Source: CAZTPJ01 sp964614515 | Lineage (GTDB): Bacteria > Planctomycetota > Phycisphaerae > Phycisphaerales > UBA1924 | NCBI GenBank assembly: GCA_964614515.1 | Contig: CAZTPJ010000005.1 | Span: 1-64,000 of the forward strand | Direction: 5' to 3' | Length of the DNA stretch: 64,000 bases | In this document: piece by piece, positions 52,504-61,400 of the stretch | Layout: the number at the start of each line of letters is the position of its first letter | Numbering within the stretch: position 1 is the stretch's first letter | Made by a program: the position numbers and the translations under genes | The notes under the pieces: model-generated | Seen by the model: only the letters and a program-made list of their open reading frames with translations | Database searches by the model: none | Told to the model about the DNA's origin: nothing

Positions 52504-55500
52504 TCACTGACGCGAGCCCGCGACCCACGCCGACAACACCGCCATGCGAACTCTCCGGGCCACGTCGGCTTCGATCTCCGCTCCGATGATCGCGTCGATG
52601 GCCGTGACCGCGGATGCCTCAGCCCCCATGTCCGGTTGCGTGCGTTGGATGTACTCGCGCACCCGTTCCTTCGCTCGTTCCATCGCCGCCAGGGCCTCCT
52701 CGCGCGATCGCTCCGCGCGCGTGCGATCCCACGAATCGAAGAGCCGGATCGTGCTGTCATGGCTTGACGTGGCGATCCACCTTCCGTCAGGACTGAATGT
52801 CACGCCTCTGACGGCCGCATCGTGCGCCCGGAACGACGCGATCAGGTCGTGGGTTTCAACATCAAACACAAGCACTTCGCCAAACCACGAGCCCGCGGCA
52901 AGCCGCGTGGAGTCGGCGTCCAATGAGAGCGACGTGATATGCTGCCCGTGTCCGCTGAGCAGGAATTCCCGCGTGCCGGTCTCGACGTTCCACACGCGAA
53001 TCGTCTGATCGCGGGAGCCGCTGTAGATGCGCTCGCCATCGTGACTGAATATGACGACGTGAACATCGGACTCGTGTTCGTCCATCCGTCGAAGTTCCTC
53101 GCCTGTGCGCGAGTCCCAGAGCCTCACCGACTTGTCGCGAGAGCCGGTGACGATCAGCCGGCCATCAGGGCTGAACGCCGCCGAGTTGATGCGGTCATCG
53201 TGTGCTGCGAGCACCAGCGGTTTGCCGCCAGAATCAAGATCCCACACCCTCGCCGAGCCGTCATGGCCACCCGCCACGATCCGTCGGCCCTCCGCGTCAA
53301 AGTTGACCGCGGCGATCCACTGCGTGTGACCCGTGAGCGAAGGCAGCGCCCGACCGCTGCGCATGTCCCACATCCACACGACAGGCTCGCCGCCCGCGGC
53401 CGCAACGGCCGAACCATCCGGCGAGATCGCCATTGATGTCAGCCCGCCGTTGCCCGCCTTGAACCTCGCGATCTCCACGCCGGTCTCATGGTCCCATACG
53501 AGCAAATGACCATCCCGCGCCGCACCTGCCAACATCGAACCGTCTGGCGAGAACTGCAACCCGCGTGCATGGTCATGCAGACCGGTCAGGATCGAGCATC
53601 CCGCCGGCGAGGCCGCTTCACGCGCGGGCCACGCTCGCAGCGTTCGATCCCACGACGATGAAATCAACACGGCATCATTCGCGCTGAACCACAACCCCGA
53701 GACGGCCTCGGCATGGCCGAGAAATTCGCCGATCACCCGCTTCTCCGGAATCGACGCAATGACGATGCCGCGATGAATCAACCCGGCCGCGACCATCGTC
53801 CCATCGCGCGAAAAGCCGATCGAGCGCACGGCATTGACCCCGCCGGCCGCCTCGAACACATGCACCTGCCGGCCATCGTGCGTCGTCCAGATGGACACGC
53901 GCCCGCCCTCGCCGGCCGCGCCGACCATCGAACCATCCGGGCTGAATCGCACCTGCATCACCGCGCGGCCGAGATCGAGTTCATGATCCACCGAAAGATC
54001 GTCCGCCCCGCGAATCCACACGCTCCCGCGATTGTTGAACGTCGCCAGCCATCGTCCATCATCCGATACCTCCGCTCCTTGCACGCCGCCGGGCTGCTCA
54101 GCGCCGAACGGCGAGCCATCGGCCGAGCCACGCGAGAAGATCATCGCTCGCCCGTTGTCCATCGCGACAACGGTCCGCCCATCGACCAACTCCACCGCGC
54201 TGTAGACGGCCGACGGCATCGTCGCGATCGTCTCCACCGAACCCAGGTCTCGCGCATCCCACACATGCACCGCGCCATCCTCGCCGCCGGTGATGACGCC
54301 GCGCCCATCGCGCGTGAAACGTACGCTGAGCACGCGCGTCCCATCGTGCGCTGCGATCGACGCGATTGGCGAAAAGTCTTCGATGTTCCACAGCGCAACG
54401 GACCCATCGCCCGCGGCCGTGGCGATGCGGGTTCCATCATCGCTCACATCCATGTCCAGCACCATGTCATCGTGCGCCCGTTCGGTTCGTATGCTCCGCT
54501 CGGCGAGCCGGGAAAGGAATCCCCATTCCCATCCGCGTTTGGGATGGTTGGCGGCGGCGAGGCGCGTGCGCATCTGCTCGAGTTCGCCGGTTTTGATCGC
54601 GGACATCGCGCCGGCGATGTGCGCCGTGTACGCCTGCCACCTGGCGGCGTCTCGCTCGCGGGCGGTCTGCTCTTGCGCGCCGCGGCGCTGACGCACTTCT
54701 TCATTCAGGCGCACGGCGAAGATCGTGCTGACCAGCGCGATCGTCACCACGCTCAGGCCGATCACCAGCCCCGCCGCAACAGGCCCGCGATGCCGCCGCG
54801 CGAACAACTGCGCCTGCTCGAACACGCTCGGCGGACGCGCTTCGATCGGTTCATGGTTCAGCCAACGACGCAGGTCCGCCGCCAGCGCGGCCGCGCTCGC
54901 GTATCGCTTCGACCGGTCCTTGTGCATCGCCATCGAGATGATCGCGTCAAGATCATGCGAAGGCGACGCGAGATCCTGCGTGGCCCGTGGAGGATCATCC
55001 TCCGCGATGATCCGAAGCGCCTCGGGCAGGACGACCTTTGCCAGATCATGCGGCACACGCCCGGCCACGAGTTGATACAGCAGCACGCCCAGCGAATACA
55101 CATCCGTGCGGATGTCGATGTCCGCCGATGCCTCGCACTGCTCGGGACTCATGTAGTTCAGCGTGCCGAGCAGTTGCCGCCGATCCCCCGCCATCGTCGG
55201 CGAGTCCGCGCCCGCGTCGGTCGCCCGCGCGATGCCGAAATCGATCACCTTCGGGCGACCTTCGCCATCGACGAGCACGTTGCCGGGCTTGATGTCGCGG
55301 TGAATCACGCCGTGCTGATGCCCGTGATGAATCGCTTCGCACACCTGCATGGCCAGGGCCACGCGATCTCGCAGCGACAGGCCGAGTCGCTCGGCAAACT
55401 CGGTGATGGGCGCGGCATCGGGAATGAGTTCCATCGCGAAGAACGGGGATGGCGTGGGCTGGCCGATCTTCGCAGCGCCCGCTTCATAGATCTGCGCGAT

Positions 55501-55911
55501 GCCGGGATGCCGCAATTTCGCGAGCGCTTCGGTCTCGAAGCGAAACCGCAGGTACGCATCGGTCTGCTCCATGCTCGTGTGCAGTACTTTCAATGCGACG
55601 CGGCGTTTGGGATCCTCCTGAATCGCTTCATACACCGTCGCCATGCCGCCCGCGCCAAGCACGCCCACCACGAGGTAGTTGCCCACCGCATCCGGCGGCG
55701 ATCGCCCGCCATCGCGTCGATCCTGCACAATCGGCGTTTCGAGAAACGCGCCGGAACGATCCGCCGCATCCAGAAGCGCCATCACGCGATCGAGCAGCTC
55801 CGCATCGTCAGCGCAGGCCTCACGCACGAACTCGCGGCGACGCGGCGGATCGTGTTCCATCGCGCGCACGAACATCGCGTGCGAACGCCGGGCAAGGTCA
55901 AGCCGCGTCAT
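52504..55911 (-). CDS. Ser/Thr protein kinase with extracytoplasmic WD40 propeller
   Basis: 1135 residues. An N-terminal helical region (about 1-60) is followed by a Hanks kinase (LGAGGMATVYEA near 80, HRDIKPGNVLVDG near 203, IDFGIARATDAG). One membrane helix lies near 377-397, then about 14 WD40 repeats (roughly residues 480-1060) with typical LWD, WDLDSGG and SPDGRLIVTGSRD elements. Its start overlaps the stop of the ECF sigma gene by 14 bases, so the pair is translationally coupled. Such sigma-kinase pairs are typical of planctomycetes; the kinase is expected to act on the sigma factor. No substrate is visible. Confidence 0.93.
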   Translation of the reverse strand: MTRLDLARRSHAMFVRAMEHDPPRRREFVREACADDAELLDRVMALLDAADRSGAFLETPIVQDRRDGGRSPPDAVGNYLVVGVLGAGGMATVYEAIQEDPKRRVALKVLHTSMEQTDAYLRFRFETEALAKLRHPGIAQIYEAGAAKIGQPTPSPFFAMELIPDAAPITEFAERLGLSLRDRVALAMQVCEAIHHGHQHGVIHRDIKPGNVLVDGEGRPKVIDFGIARATDAGADSPTMAGDRRQLLGTLNYMSPEQCEASADIDIRTDVYSLGVLLYQLVAGRVPHDLAKVVLPEALRIIAEDDPPRATQDLASPSHDLDAIISMAMHKDRSKRYASAAALAADLRRWLNHEPIEARPPSVFEQAQLFARRHRGPVAAGLVIGLSVVTIALVSTIFAVRLNEEVRQRRGAQEQTARERDAARWQAYTAHIAGAMSAIKTGELEQMRTRLAAANHPKRGWEWGFLSRLAERSIRTERAHDDMVLDMDVSDDGTRIATAAGDGSVALWNIEDFSPIASIAAHDGTRVLSVRFTRDGRGVITGGEDGAVHVWDARDLGSVETIATMPSAVYSAVELVDGRTVVAMDNGRAMIFSRGSADGSPFGAEQPGGVQGAEVSDDGRWLATFNNRGSVWIRGADDLSVDHELDLGRAVMQVRFSPDGSMVGAAGEGGRVSIWTTHDGRQVHVFEAAGGVNAVRSIGFSRDGTMVAAGLIHRGIVIASIPEKRVIGEFLGHAEAVSGLWFSANDAVLISSSWDRTLRAWPAREAASPAGCSILTGLHDHARGLQFSPDGSMLAGAARDGHLLVWDHETGVEIARFKAGNGGLTSMAISPDGSAVAAAGGEPVVWMWDMRSGRALPSLTGHTQWIAAVNFDAEGRRIVAGGHDGSARVWDLDSGGKPLVLAAHDDRINSAAFSPDGRLIVTGSRDKSVRLWDSRTGEELRRMDEHESDVHVVIFSHDGERIYSGSRDQTIRVWNVETGTREFLLSGHGQHITSLSLDADSTRLAAGSWFGEVLVFDVETHDLIASFRAHDAAVRGVTFSPDGRWIATSSHDSTIRLFDSWDRTRAERSREEALAAMERAKERVREYIQRTQPDMGAEASAVTAIDAIIGAEIEADVARRVRMAVLSAWVAGSRQ

Positions 55912-56491
55912 CGGCGGGCGCGCCCTCCAACTCCGACAGGCGGAGAAACAGCCACGCCCGCGCGATCTGCCACTCGCGATCCACGCTGCGACGACCGATG
56001 GACAACGCTTCGGCGATCTCGGGGATCGTCAACCCGCCGAAGAACTTGAGTTCGACGATTCGCGATTGGCGCTCGCTGAGCAGCGCGAGTTCCTCGAGCG
56101 CTTCATCGAGCGCGACGAGATCAACATCGCGCGGCCCCTGTTCCACTTCGACCCCTTCGAGCGAGATGCGCCGAGCCCCGCCCCCACGCTTGGCCGCGTG
56201 CTTCTCACGCGCGTGATCCACCAGAATCCGGCGAATGATCCGTGAAGCCACGGCGAAGAAATGCGCCCGATCCTTCCAGTCCGTCGTGCGCTGCTCGATG
56301 AGTTTCAGGTAGGCTTCGTGCACCAGGGCCGTGGGTTGGAGCGTGTGGTCGCTGCGTTCAGCGCGAAGGTGACTCACCGCCAGGCGCCGCACATCGTCGT
56401 ACATCGCCGAGAGCAGCGCATCGACATCGCGCCGGGTGCCGCTGGCCGCGGCCTTGAGCATGCGCGTCAGGTCTCCAATTGGTTGATCCAT
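55898..56491 (-). CDS. ECF-type RNA polymerase sigma factor
   Basis: 197 residues. Sigma2 with DALLSAMYDDVRRLAVSHLRAE and LQPTALVHEAYLKLI (the long ECF family common in planctomycetes), then sigma4 with LLSERQSRIVELKFFGGLTIPEIAEALSI. ATG at 56491 has GGAG nine bases upstream. It overlaps the WD40-kinase gene by 14 bases. No anti-sigma factor is adjacent, which fits control by the kinase. The hairpin-array island lies directly upstream. Confidence 0.92.
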   Translation of the reverse strand: MDQPIGDLTRMLKAAASGTRRDVDALLSAMYDDVRRLAVSHLRAERSDHTLQPTALVHEAYLKLIEQRTTDWKDRAHFFAVASRIIRRILVDHAREKHAAKRGGGARRISLEGVEVEQGPRDVDLVALDEALEELALLSERQSRIVELKFFGGLTIPEIAEALSIGRRSVDREWQIARAWLFLRLSELEGAPADDAA

Positions 56492-56670
56492 GTTCGCGTG
56501 CTCCGACCGCGCGGGTCGATGGCCGACAACGTCCATCGTTTCGCGGACACCTTCCATCACCGCCCCGCCGTGTGAGATGGACGCCATGCCTTGTCTCGCC
56601 GCCCGCGGTGGGTTCCGGCCGCCGAGGCCGTCACGCACCGCCGCACCCACACGACGCGAGAACCCTAGGC

Positions 56671-56790
56671 GAATCGCGCCAGGCCGTGGCGGGTTCCGGT
56701 GTACCCCGCCACTCCGTGGCAGGTTCCTGGGTGGCCCGCCACTCCGTGGCGGGTTCCTGGGTGGCCTGCCACTCCGTGGCGGGTTCTTCA
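56671..56790. repeat. Array of four 30-base units with GTGGC-type hairpins
   Basis: Units at 56671, 56701, 56731 and 56761. Units 2-4 contain CCACTCCGTGG (stem around a TCC loop). The first unit is degenerate. Loop centres are at 56714, 56744 and 56774. The unit at 56731 is identical for 24 bases to the sdhA copy. Confidence 0.9.
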
Positions 56791-56840
56791 CGCCGAAGGC
56801 GTGGTCGGCAATGGCCGGTGGTGAAGCGAAGGCCCTTCGC
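56789..56840. repeat. Two single hairpins with three-base loops
   Basis: CACGCC-GAA-GGCGTG at 56789-56803 and GCGAAG-GCC-CTTCGC at 56826-56840. Confidence 0.75.
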
Positions 56841-57001
56841 CGAGCGACACCACCGGAGAACCACCCAGACGTTCTCGCTCGATCCTCATTGATCCGCGGT
56901 TCGAAGGACTGCTCGTTCGGCCCGCATCGCGGGCGTGCCTGCGCGAATCAACCATCGAGCGCCATTTCAGGGTGCAAGGGGGGGGCGTGACTTCCGCGGG
57001 T

Positions 57002-57022
57002 GTCGCCGCGAAGCGCGGCGAC
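57002..57022. repeat. Nine-base perfect hairpin, AAG loop
   Basis: GTCGCCGCG-AAG-CGCGGCGAC. The longest perfect stem in the island. Confidence 0.85.
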
Positions 57023-57039
57023 GACCCCCCGCTACTGAC

Positions 57040-57166
57040 GGCCATGCCTTCGGCATGAGGAAGCGAAGCCAGACCTTCGGAATGTAAAGGCAACACCGCC
57101 GTTTCGGCCGGGAGAGACAACATCGCGCCTTCGGCATGAAGAGGCAACGCGATGCGTTCGGCATAA
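57040..57166. repeat. Array of five 27-base units with TTCGGCAT-type hairpins
   Basis: Loop centres are 57050, 57077, 57104, 57131 and 57158, i.e. 27 bases apart. The first unit has CATGCC-TTC-GGCATG; others are degenerate. Translated on the minus strand it reads as a nine-residue repeat. Confidence 0.8.
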
Positions 57167-57202
57167 ACAGATGTCACCATCGCGTCGGTGGGCAGAATCG
57201 GA

Positions 57203-57250
57203 GACCGCTCGCGGAGCGAGCGAACCACGCGAAGCCGCTCGCGGAGCGAG
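57203..57250. repeat. Two CTCGCGGAG-type hairpins 30 bases apart
   Basis: CCGCTCGCGGAGCGAG around 57205 and again around 57235; loops centred at 57212 and 57242 (GCG). Confidence 0.8.
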
Positions 57251-57281
57251 AGGGCCACCCCGAAGAGTGGGCCGCCGCGAA

Positions 57282-57356
57282 TGACCCCAAGGGGATTTGA
57301 ACCCCTGTTACCAGGATGAGAACCTGGCGTCCTGGACCAGACTAGACGATGGGGCC
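57282..57356 (-). tRNA. tRNA-Glu(CTC)
   Basis: 75 nt. Acceptor GGCCCCA with TGGGGTC, D arm with GTCTAGTCTGGTCCAGGAC, anticodon stem CCAGG/CCTGG with loop TTCTCAT (CTC), T arm AGGGGTTCAAATCCCCT. CCA is not encoded. Confidence 0.93.
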
Positions 57357-57442
57357 GATGAGAATCAAGCGTAGTCGACCTCGGCCGATGCGGCAACCGC
57401 GAGGGCCAGACCCCCGCGCCAACACGCGTCGCGCCCCGCTTT

Positions 57443-57760
57443 TTACGCGTGCGCCACGGCCGCGGAGGCGGCACACAGCCTGCGCCGCAACTGCGAAAGG
57501 GCATAGACCGCGGCCTCGATCTCGGTGTGTCCAACGACCGCGCCCGAGGCGCTCCCGGCCGCATCGCGCCATTCAGCGCGATAGCAGTCGAACAGTTGAA
57601 CGTGTCGAAGCGTGAGGTCAAACCCGGCGGAGCGAAACTCTTCCCGGACGGCCTTGACGCGAGGAAAGGCCCGGCCATCAGAATGATGCTCGCACCCGGC
57701 CGAGTCCATCGCGGCCCAGCCGGTTGCGTACAACTCGTCGATTGCGAAGTCCAGACCCAT
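57443..57760 (-). CDS. Small hypothetical protein
   Basis: 105 residues. GLDFAIDELYATGWAAMDS and EFRSAGFDLTLRHVQLFDCYRAEW are well-behaved, and coding bias and a Shine-Dalgarno (GGAAAGGATG) support it. No family recognised. Confidence 0.7.
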   Translation of the reverse strand: MGLDFAIDELYATGWAAMDSAGCEHHSDGRAFPRVKAVREEFRSAGFDLTLRHVQLFDCYRAEWRDAAGSASGAVVGHTEIEAAVYALSQLRRRLCAASAAVAHA

Positions 57761-57924
57761 GGGCCGCCATCCTTTCCGCAGGGCCGCCTCTCCCTCGCAG
57801 GATCGAGCCGTCGGCGACGTTCAAACCCTCCAGCGCGCACCAATCGTAGCCGAACATGCACGAAACGTCTAGTTGACCCCTGGTTTCGCCACCGACACGC
57901 AAGTTAGCAGACGGTAACCCAGGC

Positions 57925-58740
57925 TCATCGCCCAGGCAGGATCACAAGCACCAGAATGTCAAAGAACGCATGCACCCCCACCACGATCCCAAACCCGCGA
58001 AGCAGATAGATCACCCCAAAGAACGCCCCCGCGATCAGAAAATACAGAAAGCGAAACGCATCGAGATCCCAACCCGACGCCCACACATCGTGATACAACG
58101 CGAAGCACGCCGCGGAGATCACCACGGCCGCGATCCGGCCGCTTCGATCCGCCATGTCAAGCCCTTCGCGCGTCTTGAGGTTGCGTGCGTGCTTCAGCGC
58201 GAACACCACGAGCGAGTGGATCAGGGCCATCCCCACCATTCGGAAGAGAAGTTCCTCATACAGCCCAGCGCCGATGGAAATCGTCAACCGCGCGGGCCAC
58301 GGCAGCGTCAAGAGATCAGAGGCCGTGCGGGCCGCCGGCGTGCCCGGTTGAAACAGAATCGCAAAGACCAGCAGGGGCAGCGTCCAAACGACGGATTCCA
58401 TGGCCATGGTGGTCAGGACAATCGGGCGGATGCGCCATCGGTCGCGCTCCAGGATGTGCCAGGTCAACATGACCACGACCAGCGCGATCCCTGGCAGATA
58501 CAGGCCGACCACGCCGAACGCCTGAAAGAACCCGGCCAGCACGCGCCACGCTCGAATCGTCTCGATCAGCCCGTGATTCGAATCGCTCAGATACACGATC
58601 GAACCGATCTCATAGAAGATAATCAGCGGCGCGAGGAAGACCAGCACGTGCAGCGGCCGCATCGACAGCCACGCATACGACGACTCCGCCCCCGGTGGGG
58701 GTCGTCGCGACTTGGGAGCGGCTGGCGCTGAAGCGGGCAT
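57925..58740 (-). CDS. CPBP (CAAX-type) intramembrane protease
   Basis: 271 residues, about eight hydrophobic helices. The Abi/CPBP motifs are GAGLYEELLFRMVG (EExxxR), FALYHDVW (FxxxH) and GVHAFFDILV (HxxxD). CPBP proteins are membrane metalloproteases or bacteriocin-immunity-type proteins. Start taken at ATG 58740, nine bases after a TATCCT; TTG at 58785 overlaps the stop of the amidohydrolase gene and is the alternative. Confidence 0.85.
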   Translation of the reverse strand: MPASAPAAPKSRRPPPGAESSYAWLSMRPLHVLVFLAPLIIFYEIGSIVYLSDSNHGLIETIRAWRVLAGFFQAFGVVGLYLPGIALVVVMLTWHILERDRWRIRPIVLTTMAMESVVWTLPLLVFAILFQPGTPAARTASDLLTLPWPARLTISIGAGLYEELLFRMVGMALIHSLVVFALKHARNLKTREGLDMADRSGRIAAVVISAACFALYHDVWASGWDLDAFRFLYFLIAGAFFGVIYLLRGFGIVVGVHAFFDILVLVILPGR

Positions 58741-58749
58741 CGGGAGGTG

Positions 58750-58755
58750 AGGATA
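58750..58755 (-). promoter_or_regulatory. Possible -10 element for the CPBP gene
   Basis: Minus-strand TATCCT, nine bases before the ATG at 58740. Confidence 0.25.
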
Positions 58756-58781
58756 TCCCCCGCGGGATGATGGCCCGCGAC

Positions 58782-59891
58782 TCAACCGAATCGCGCCCGG
58801 CCTTGAAACAACCTCTCCACGGCGACGTGGTACAGGCTGCGTAGGACATCGTCGGGCAGCGCGGCCGCCCGCAGCCGCGGAGCGGACATCGCATCGAACC
58901 GCGATGGATCCACCATCATCAGGTCGGGGTCGGCGATGGGCGACGGGCCGTCGAAGTTCGTCTCGAACATCGTCCGCAAGGCCCAGTACCGACTCGCGTA
59001 CAACTCGAACGCGGAGTCCGGACCGTCCGCCAGATCCCCCATCGGATGCGTGGAATCGGAATCCCGCGGCCGCAAGTGTTCATCCGTCGTCACGATGTCG
59101 GAGCCGAAGAAGATGCGCCCCTTCCACCGCGTGAAGAACTCGCGGCGGCGCGAGGGATCATGCTTCGAGAGTTCCCGCACCATCCACTTGGTCGCGGATG
59201 TATCCAGCGACAGGTTCGCGTGCCGTGAAAGCAGGCCATCGAGCACGTCAAGGTCTTCCGGCGATCCGGCCATGTGCGCGGCGACCCACGGTCCGGCGAA
59301 ACGATCCATCATCCGCTCGAAGGGGAGGTACTGCGCCTGCTTGGTTCCGTAGCGTGCGGCGTCGGCGTACTTCGTGCTGAACCAGGTGTCGGGGTCGGCG
59401 ACGTGAACGAGGATCATCATGCCCAGACTCTGAGCCAGTTCCACCGCGCGCACGCGCCACTCGCTGTCGAGCGGCACGACATCGCGTGCGTTGTCGCCGA
59501 TGAAGTCCCACAGCCGGGGCGCGGCCCACAACTTGATCATCCGCGCGCCGTGGCTCGCGTGCCACACCGCGATGTCGTCGAGGAATCCCTGCCGAAACGC
59601 GTGGCCCTTGTCCGCCTGTCCCCAGTTCGGCCCCGCGACGAAGTGAACCGCGTCGCCGAGAATCTCGCGGATCGCGGCGGCGTCGGCCAGTCGCGTTTGC
59701 GAGATGAAGGCGGTCACTCCGTAGAGTTTCGCGACGCGCTGGAGGATTCGTGCAGCGCCGGGGCCATTGATGTGAATGTGCGCATCGATGATCGGACCAC
59801 GCGACGACAGAACCTTCGCTTCGGCCGCGTAGTCAATGCCCGTGAGGTTCGCGGCGCTGCGTGGGTTCGTCTGGCGTTCCGGGCTGGACAT
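58782..59891 (-). CDS. Amidohydrolase family protein
   Basis: 369 residues. TIM-barrel metal hydrolase with IIDAHIHINGP (HxH metal site), MMILVHVADPDTW, WVAAHMAGSPEDLDVL and FFGSDIV (Asp ligand). It fits the amidohydrolase-2 group of decarboxylases and hydrolases. Substrate is not identifiable. An ATG at 59924 would add 11 residues; 59891 is favoured by the -10-like TATCAT eight bases upstream. Confidence 0.85.
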   Translation of the reverse strand: MSSPERQTNPRSAANLTGIDYAAEAKVLSSRGPIIDAHIHINGPGAARILQRVAKLYGVTAFISQTRLADAAAIREILGDAVHFVAGPNWGQADKGHAFRQGFLDDIAVWHASHGARMIKLWAAPRLWDFIGDNARDVVPLDSEWRVRAVELAQSLGMMILVHVADPDTWFSTKYADAARYGTKQAQYLPFERMMDRFAGPWVAAHMAGSPEDLDVLDGLLSRHANLSLDTSATKWMVRELSKHDPSRRREFFTRWKGRIFFGSDIVTTDEHLRPRDSDSTHPMGDLADGPDSAFELYASRYWALRTMFETNFDGPSPIADPDLMMVDPSRFDAMSAPRLRAAALPDDVLRSLYHVAVERLFQGRARFG

Positions 59892-59899
59892 GCGGTGCA

Positions 59900-59905
59900 A
59901 TGATA
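59900..59905 (-). promoter_or_regulatory. Putative -10 element of the amidohydrolase gene
   Basis: Minus-strand TATCAT eight bases before ATG 59891. Confidence 0.35.
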
Positions 59906-59949
59906 CGTCATGGGCGTGATGCATCACGCCGCTTGAGGACTTTCCCGCC

Positions 59950-61182
59950 TTGCTTGAACCCACTGCAACCACCGAGTCCGCCGAAGCGCCCTCCACGCGA
60001 CGCCCGCGCATCGCGCTGGCCCACGACTGGCTCGTGGGCATGCGCGGCGGCGAGCGAGTCCTCGACGCCATCGCACGCATCGTACGACAACGATTCACAC
60101 CCGCGCGGTTGTACACGATGTTTGACGACGGCCGGGCGATGTCACCCGATATTGACGCCTTTGAGAAGACTTCATCGTTTCTGAACCGCGTTCCGGGTGG
60201 CTCTGGGCGTGCGCGGCGATGGCTGCTGCCGCTGTATCCGCTCGCGGTACGAGATCTCTCGCGGCTACTGGCCCTCGATCACGCGAGAGAGCCGATCGAC
60301 CTGCTGATCTCCACAAGTTCCGCGGCGATCAAGGGCCTGCGTCCCCCCCCGGGCGTGCCGCACATCTGCTATTGCCACTCGCCCGCGCGGTATCTCTGGT
60401 CACAAGGCGAGGAGTATGCCCGAACCTCGGCGATGCTGCGAGTGGGTCTGGCCATGACCGGCCCCGCCCTGCGACGATGGGATGCCGCCACGGCCGCACA
60501 CGTCACGACCTTCATCGCAAACTCCACGCACACGGCCCGTGAGATTCAGCGATGCTACGGTCGGGATTCGCAGGTGATTCATCCCCCGGTGCGAACAGAC
60601 TTCTTCACGCCCGATGCGAGCGTGGAGCGCGAGGATTTCTGGCTGGCCGTGGGCGCGATTGAACCCTACAAGCAGTTCGACCTCGCGATCCGGGCGGCGC
60701 AGGCGGCCGGGGCACGGCTCGTCATCATCGGCGATGGCACGCTGCGACCCGCGCTGGAACGTGCCGCGGGACCGCATGTCGAGTTTCGCGGGCGAGTGAG
60801 CGATGAAGCCCTGCGCGATGCCTACCGCCGTGCCAGACTCCTGCTCTTCCCGCAGATCGAGGACTTCGGCATCATCGCGGCCGAGGCGCAGGCGTGCGGA
60901 TGCCCAGTGGTGGCGAGGCGCGCGGGCGGGGCGGTGGACATTGTCGAGGAAGGGGTCACCGGCGTGCTTTTCGATGAGCCAACCCCCACATCGCTCGCAT
61001 CGGCCACCGATCGGCCTGGGAAACTCGCTTCTGAGGCATGTCGCCGACAGGCCGTGAGTTTCGCGGAGAGCCGGTTTGAGGGGCGTATGCTGGGCATTAT
61101 CCGCGGCGTCACGGCGGCAAGCCTCCGGCGAGTTCAGCGCGCCGCCCTGGCAGGCAAAACCGAGTTACATAACGCACCTTGA
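59950..61182 (+). CDS. Glycosyltransferase family 4 protein
   Basis: 410 residues. N-terminal acceptor half with IALAHDWLVGMRGGERVLDAI, the C-terminal nucleotide-sugar half with WLAVGAIEPYKQFDLAI, LVIIGDGTLRP, VEFRGRVSDEAL, LFPQIEDFGIIAAEAQACGCPVVA (EX7E-type) and GVTGVLF. Such enzymes build lipopolysaccharide, exopolysaccharide or lipid-linked sugars. Start is TTG at 59950, with GAGGA about 12 bases upstream; no in-frame ATG lies ahead of the first conserved block. The product is unknown. Confidence 0.88.
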   Translation: MLEPTATTESAEAPSTRRPRIALAHDWLVGMRGGERVLDAIARIVRQRFTPARLYTMFDDGRAMSPDIDAFEKTSSFLNRVPGGSGRARRWLLPLYPLAVRDLSRLLALDHAREPIDLLISTSSAAIKGLRPPPGVPHICYCHSPARYLWSQGEEYARTSAMLRVGLAMTGPALRRWDAATAAHVTTFIANSTHTAREIQRCYGRDSQVIHPPVRTDFFTPDASVEREDFWLAVGAIEPYKQFDLAIRAAQAAGARLVIIGDGTLRPALERAAGPHVEFRGRVSDEALRDAYRRARLLLFPQIEDFGIIAAEAQACGCPVVARRAGGAVDIVEEGVTGVLFDEPTPTSLASATDRPGKLASEACRRQAVSFAESRFEGRMLGIIRGVTAASLRRVQRAALAGKTELHNAP

Positions 61183-61186
61183 CCAC

Positions 61187-61214
61187 TTGAATCCCACTGG
61201 GGCTTTGGTATGAT
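61187..61214 (+). promoter_or_regulatory. Putative sigma70-type promoter of the first sugar dehydrogenase gene
   Basis: TTGAAT (61187-61192), 16-base spacer, TATGAT (61209-61214). The best -35/-10 pair seen in the window. Confidence 0.5.
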
Positions 61215-61400
61215 GAGTCCGCCCGCGTTTCGATGGCGGACAAATCATCGAATTCACGAGCGAGGAGCACCGGAGGAGTCCTCAAGCCGAACGACCCCGG
61301 GTTCGGGTTCCGCATCGGCCAGCGAACCCCAATCCTGCGAAGACTCCTGGAGACAGAAGTCATGCGGCGTGGAGGCCGCGCGTCAGTAGAGGAGGCACAC

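Larger units (their letters stand above)
56492..57281. other. Gene-free 790-base region between the ECF gene and tRNA-Glu
   Basis: No gene is credible here; a minus-strand frame crossing it (56788-57861) also crosses tRNA-Glu and is repeat-driven. It contains several hairpin arrays (listed separately). Confidence 0.8.

Noticed and set aside
53713..56049. A 778-codon plus-strand frame opposite the WD40 kinase
   Set aside because: Complement of the kinase; Arg/His-rich with no domain.
57040..57166. CRISPR array
   Set aside because: 27-base units follow one another with no unique spacers, the units are degenerate and no cas gene is near.
56788..57861. A 357-codon minus-strand frame crossing the hairpin island and tRNA-Glu
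   Set aside because: It would have to read through a tRNA and tandem repeats; the nine-residue periodicity comes from the 27-base DNA repeat.
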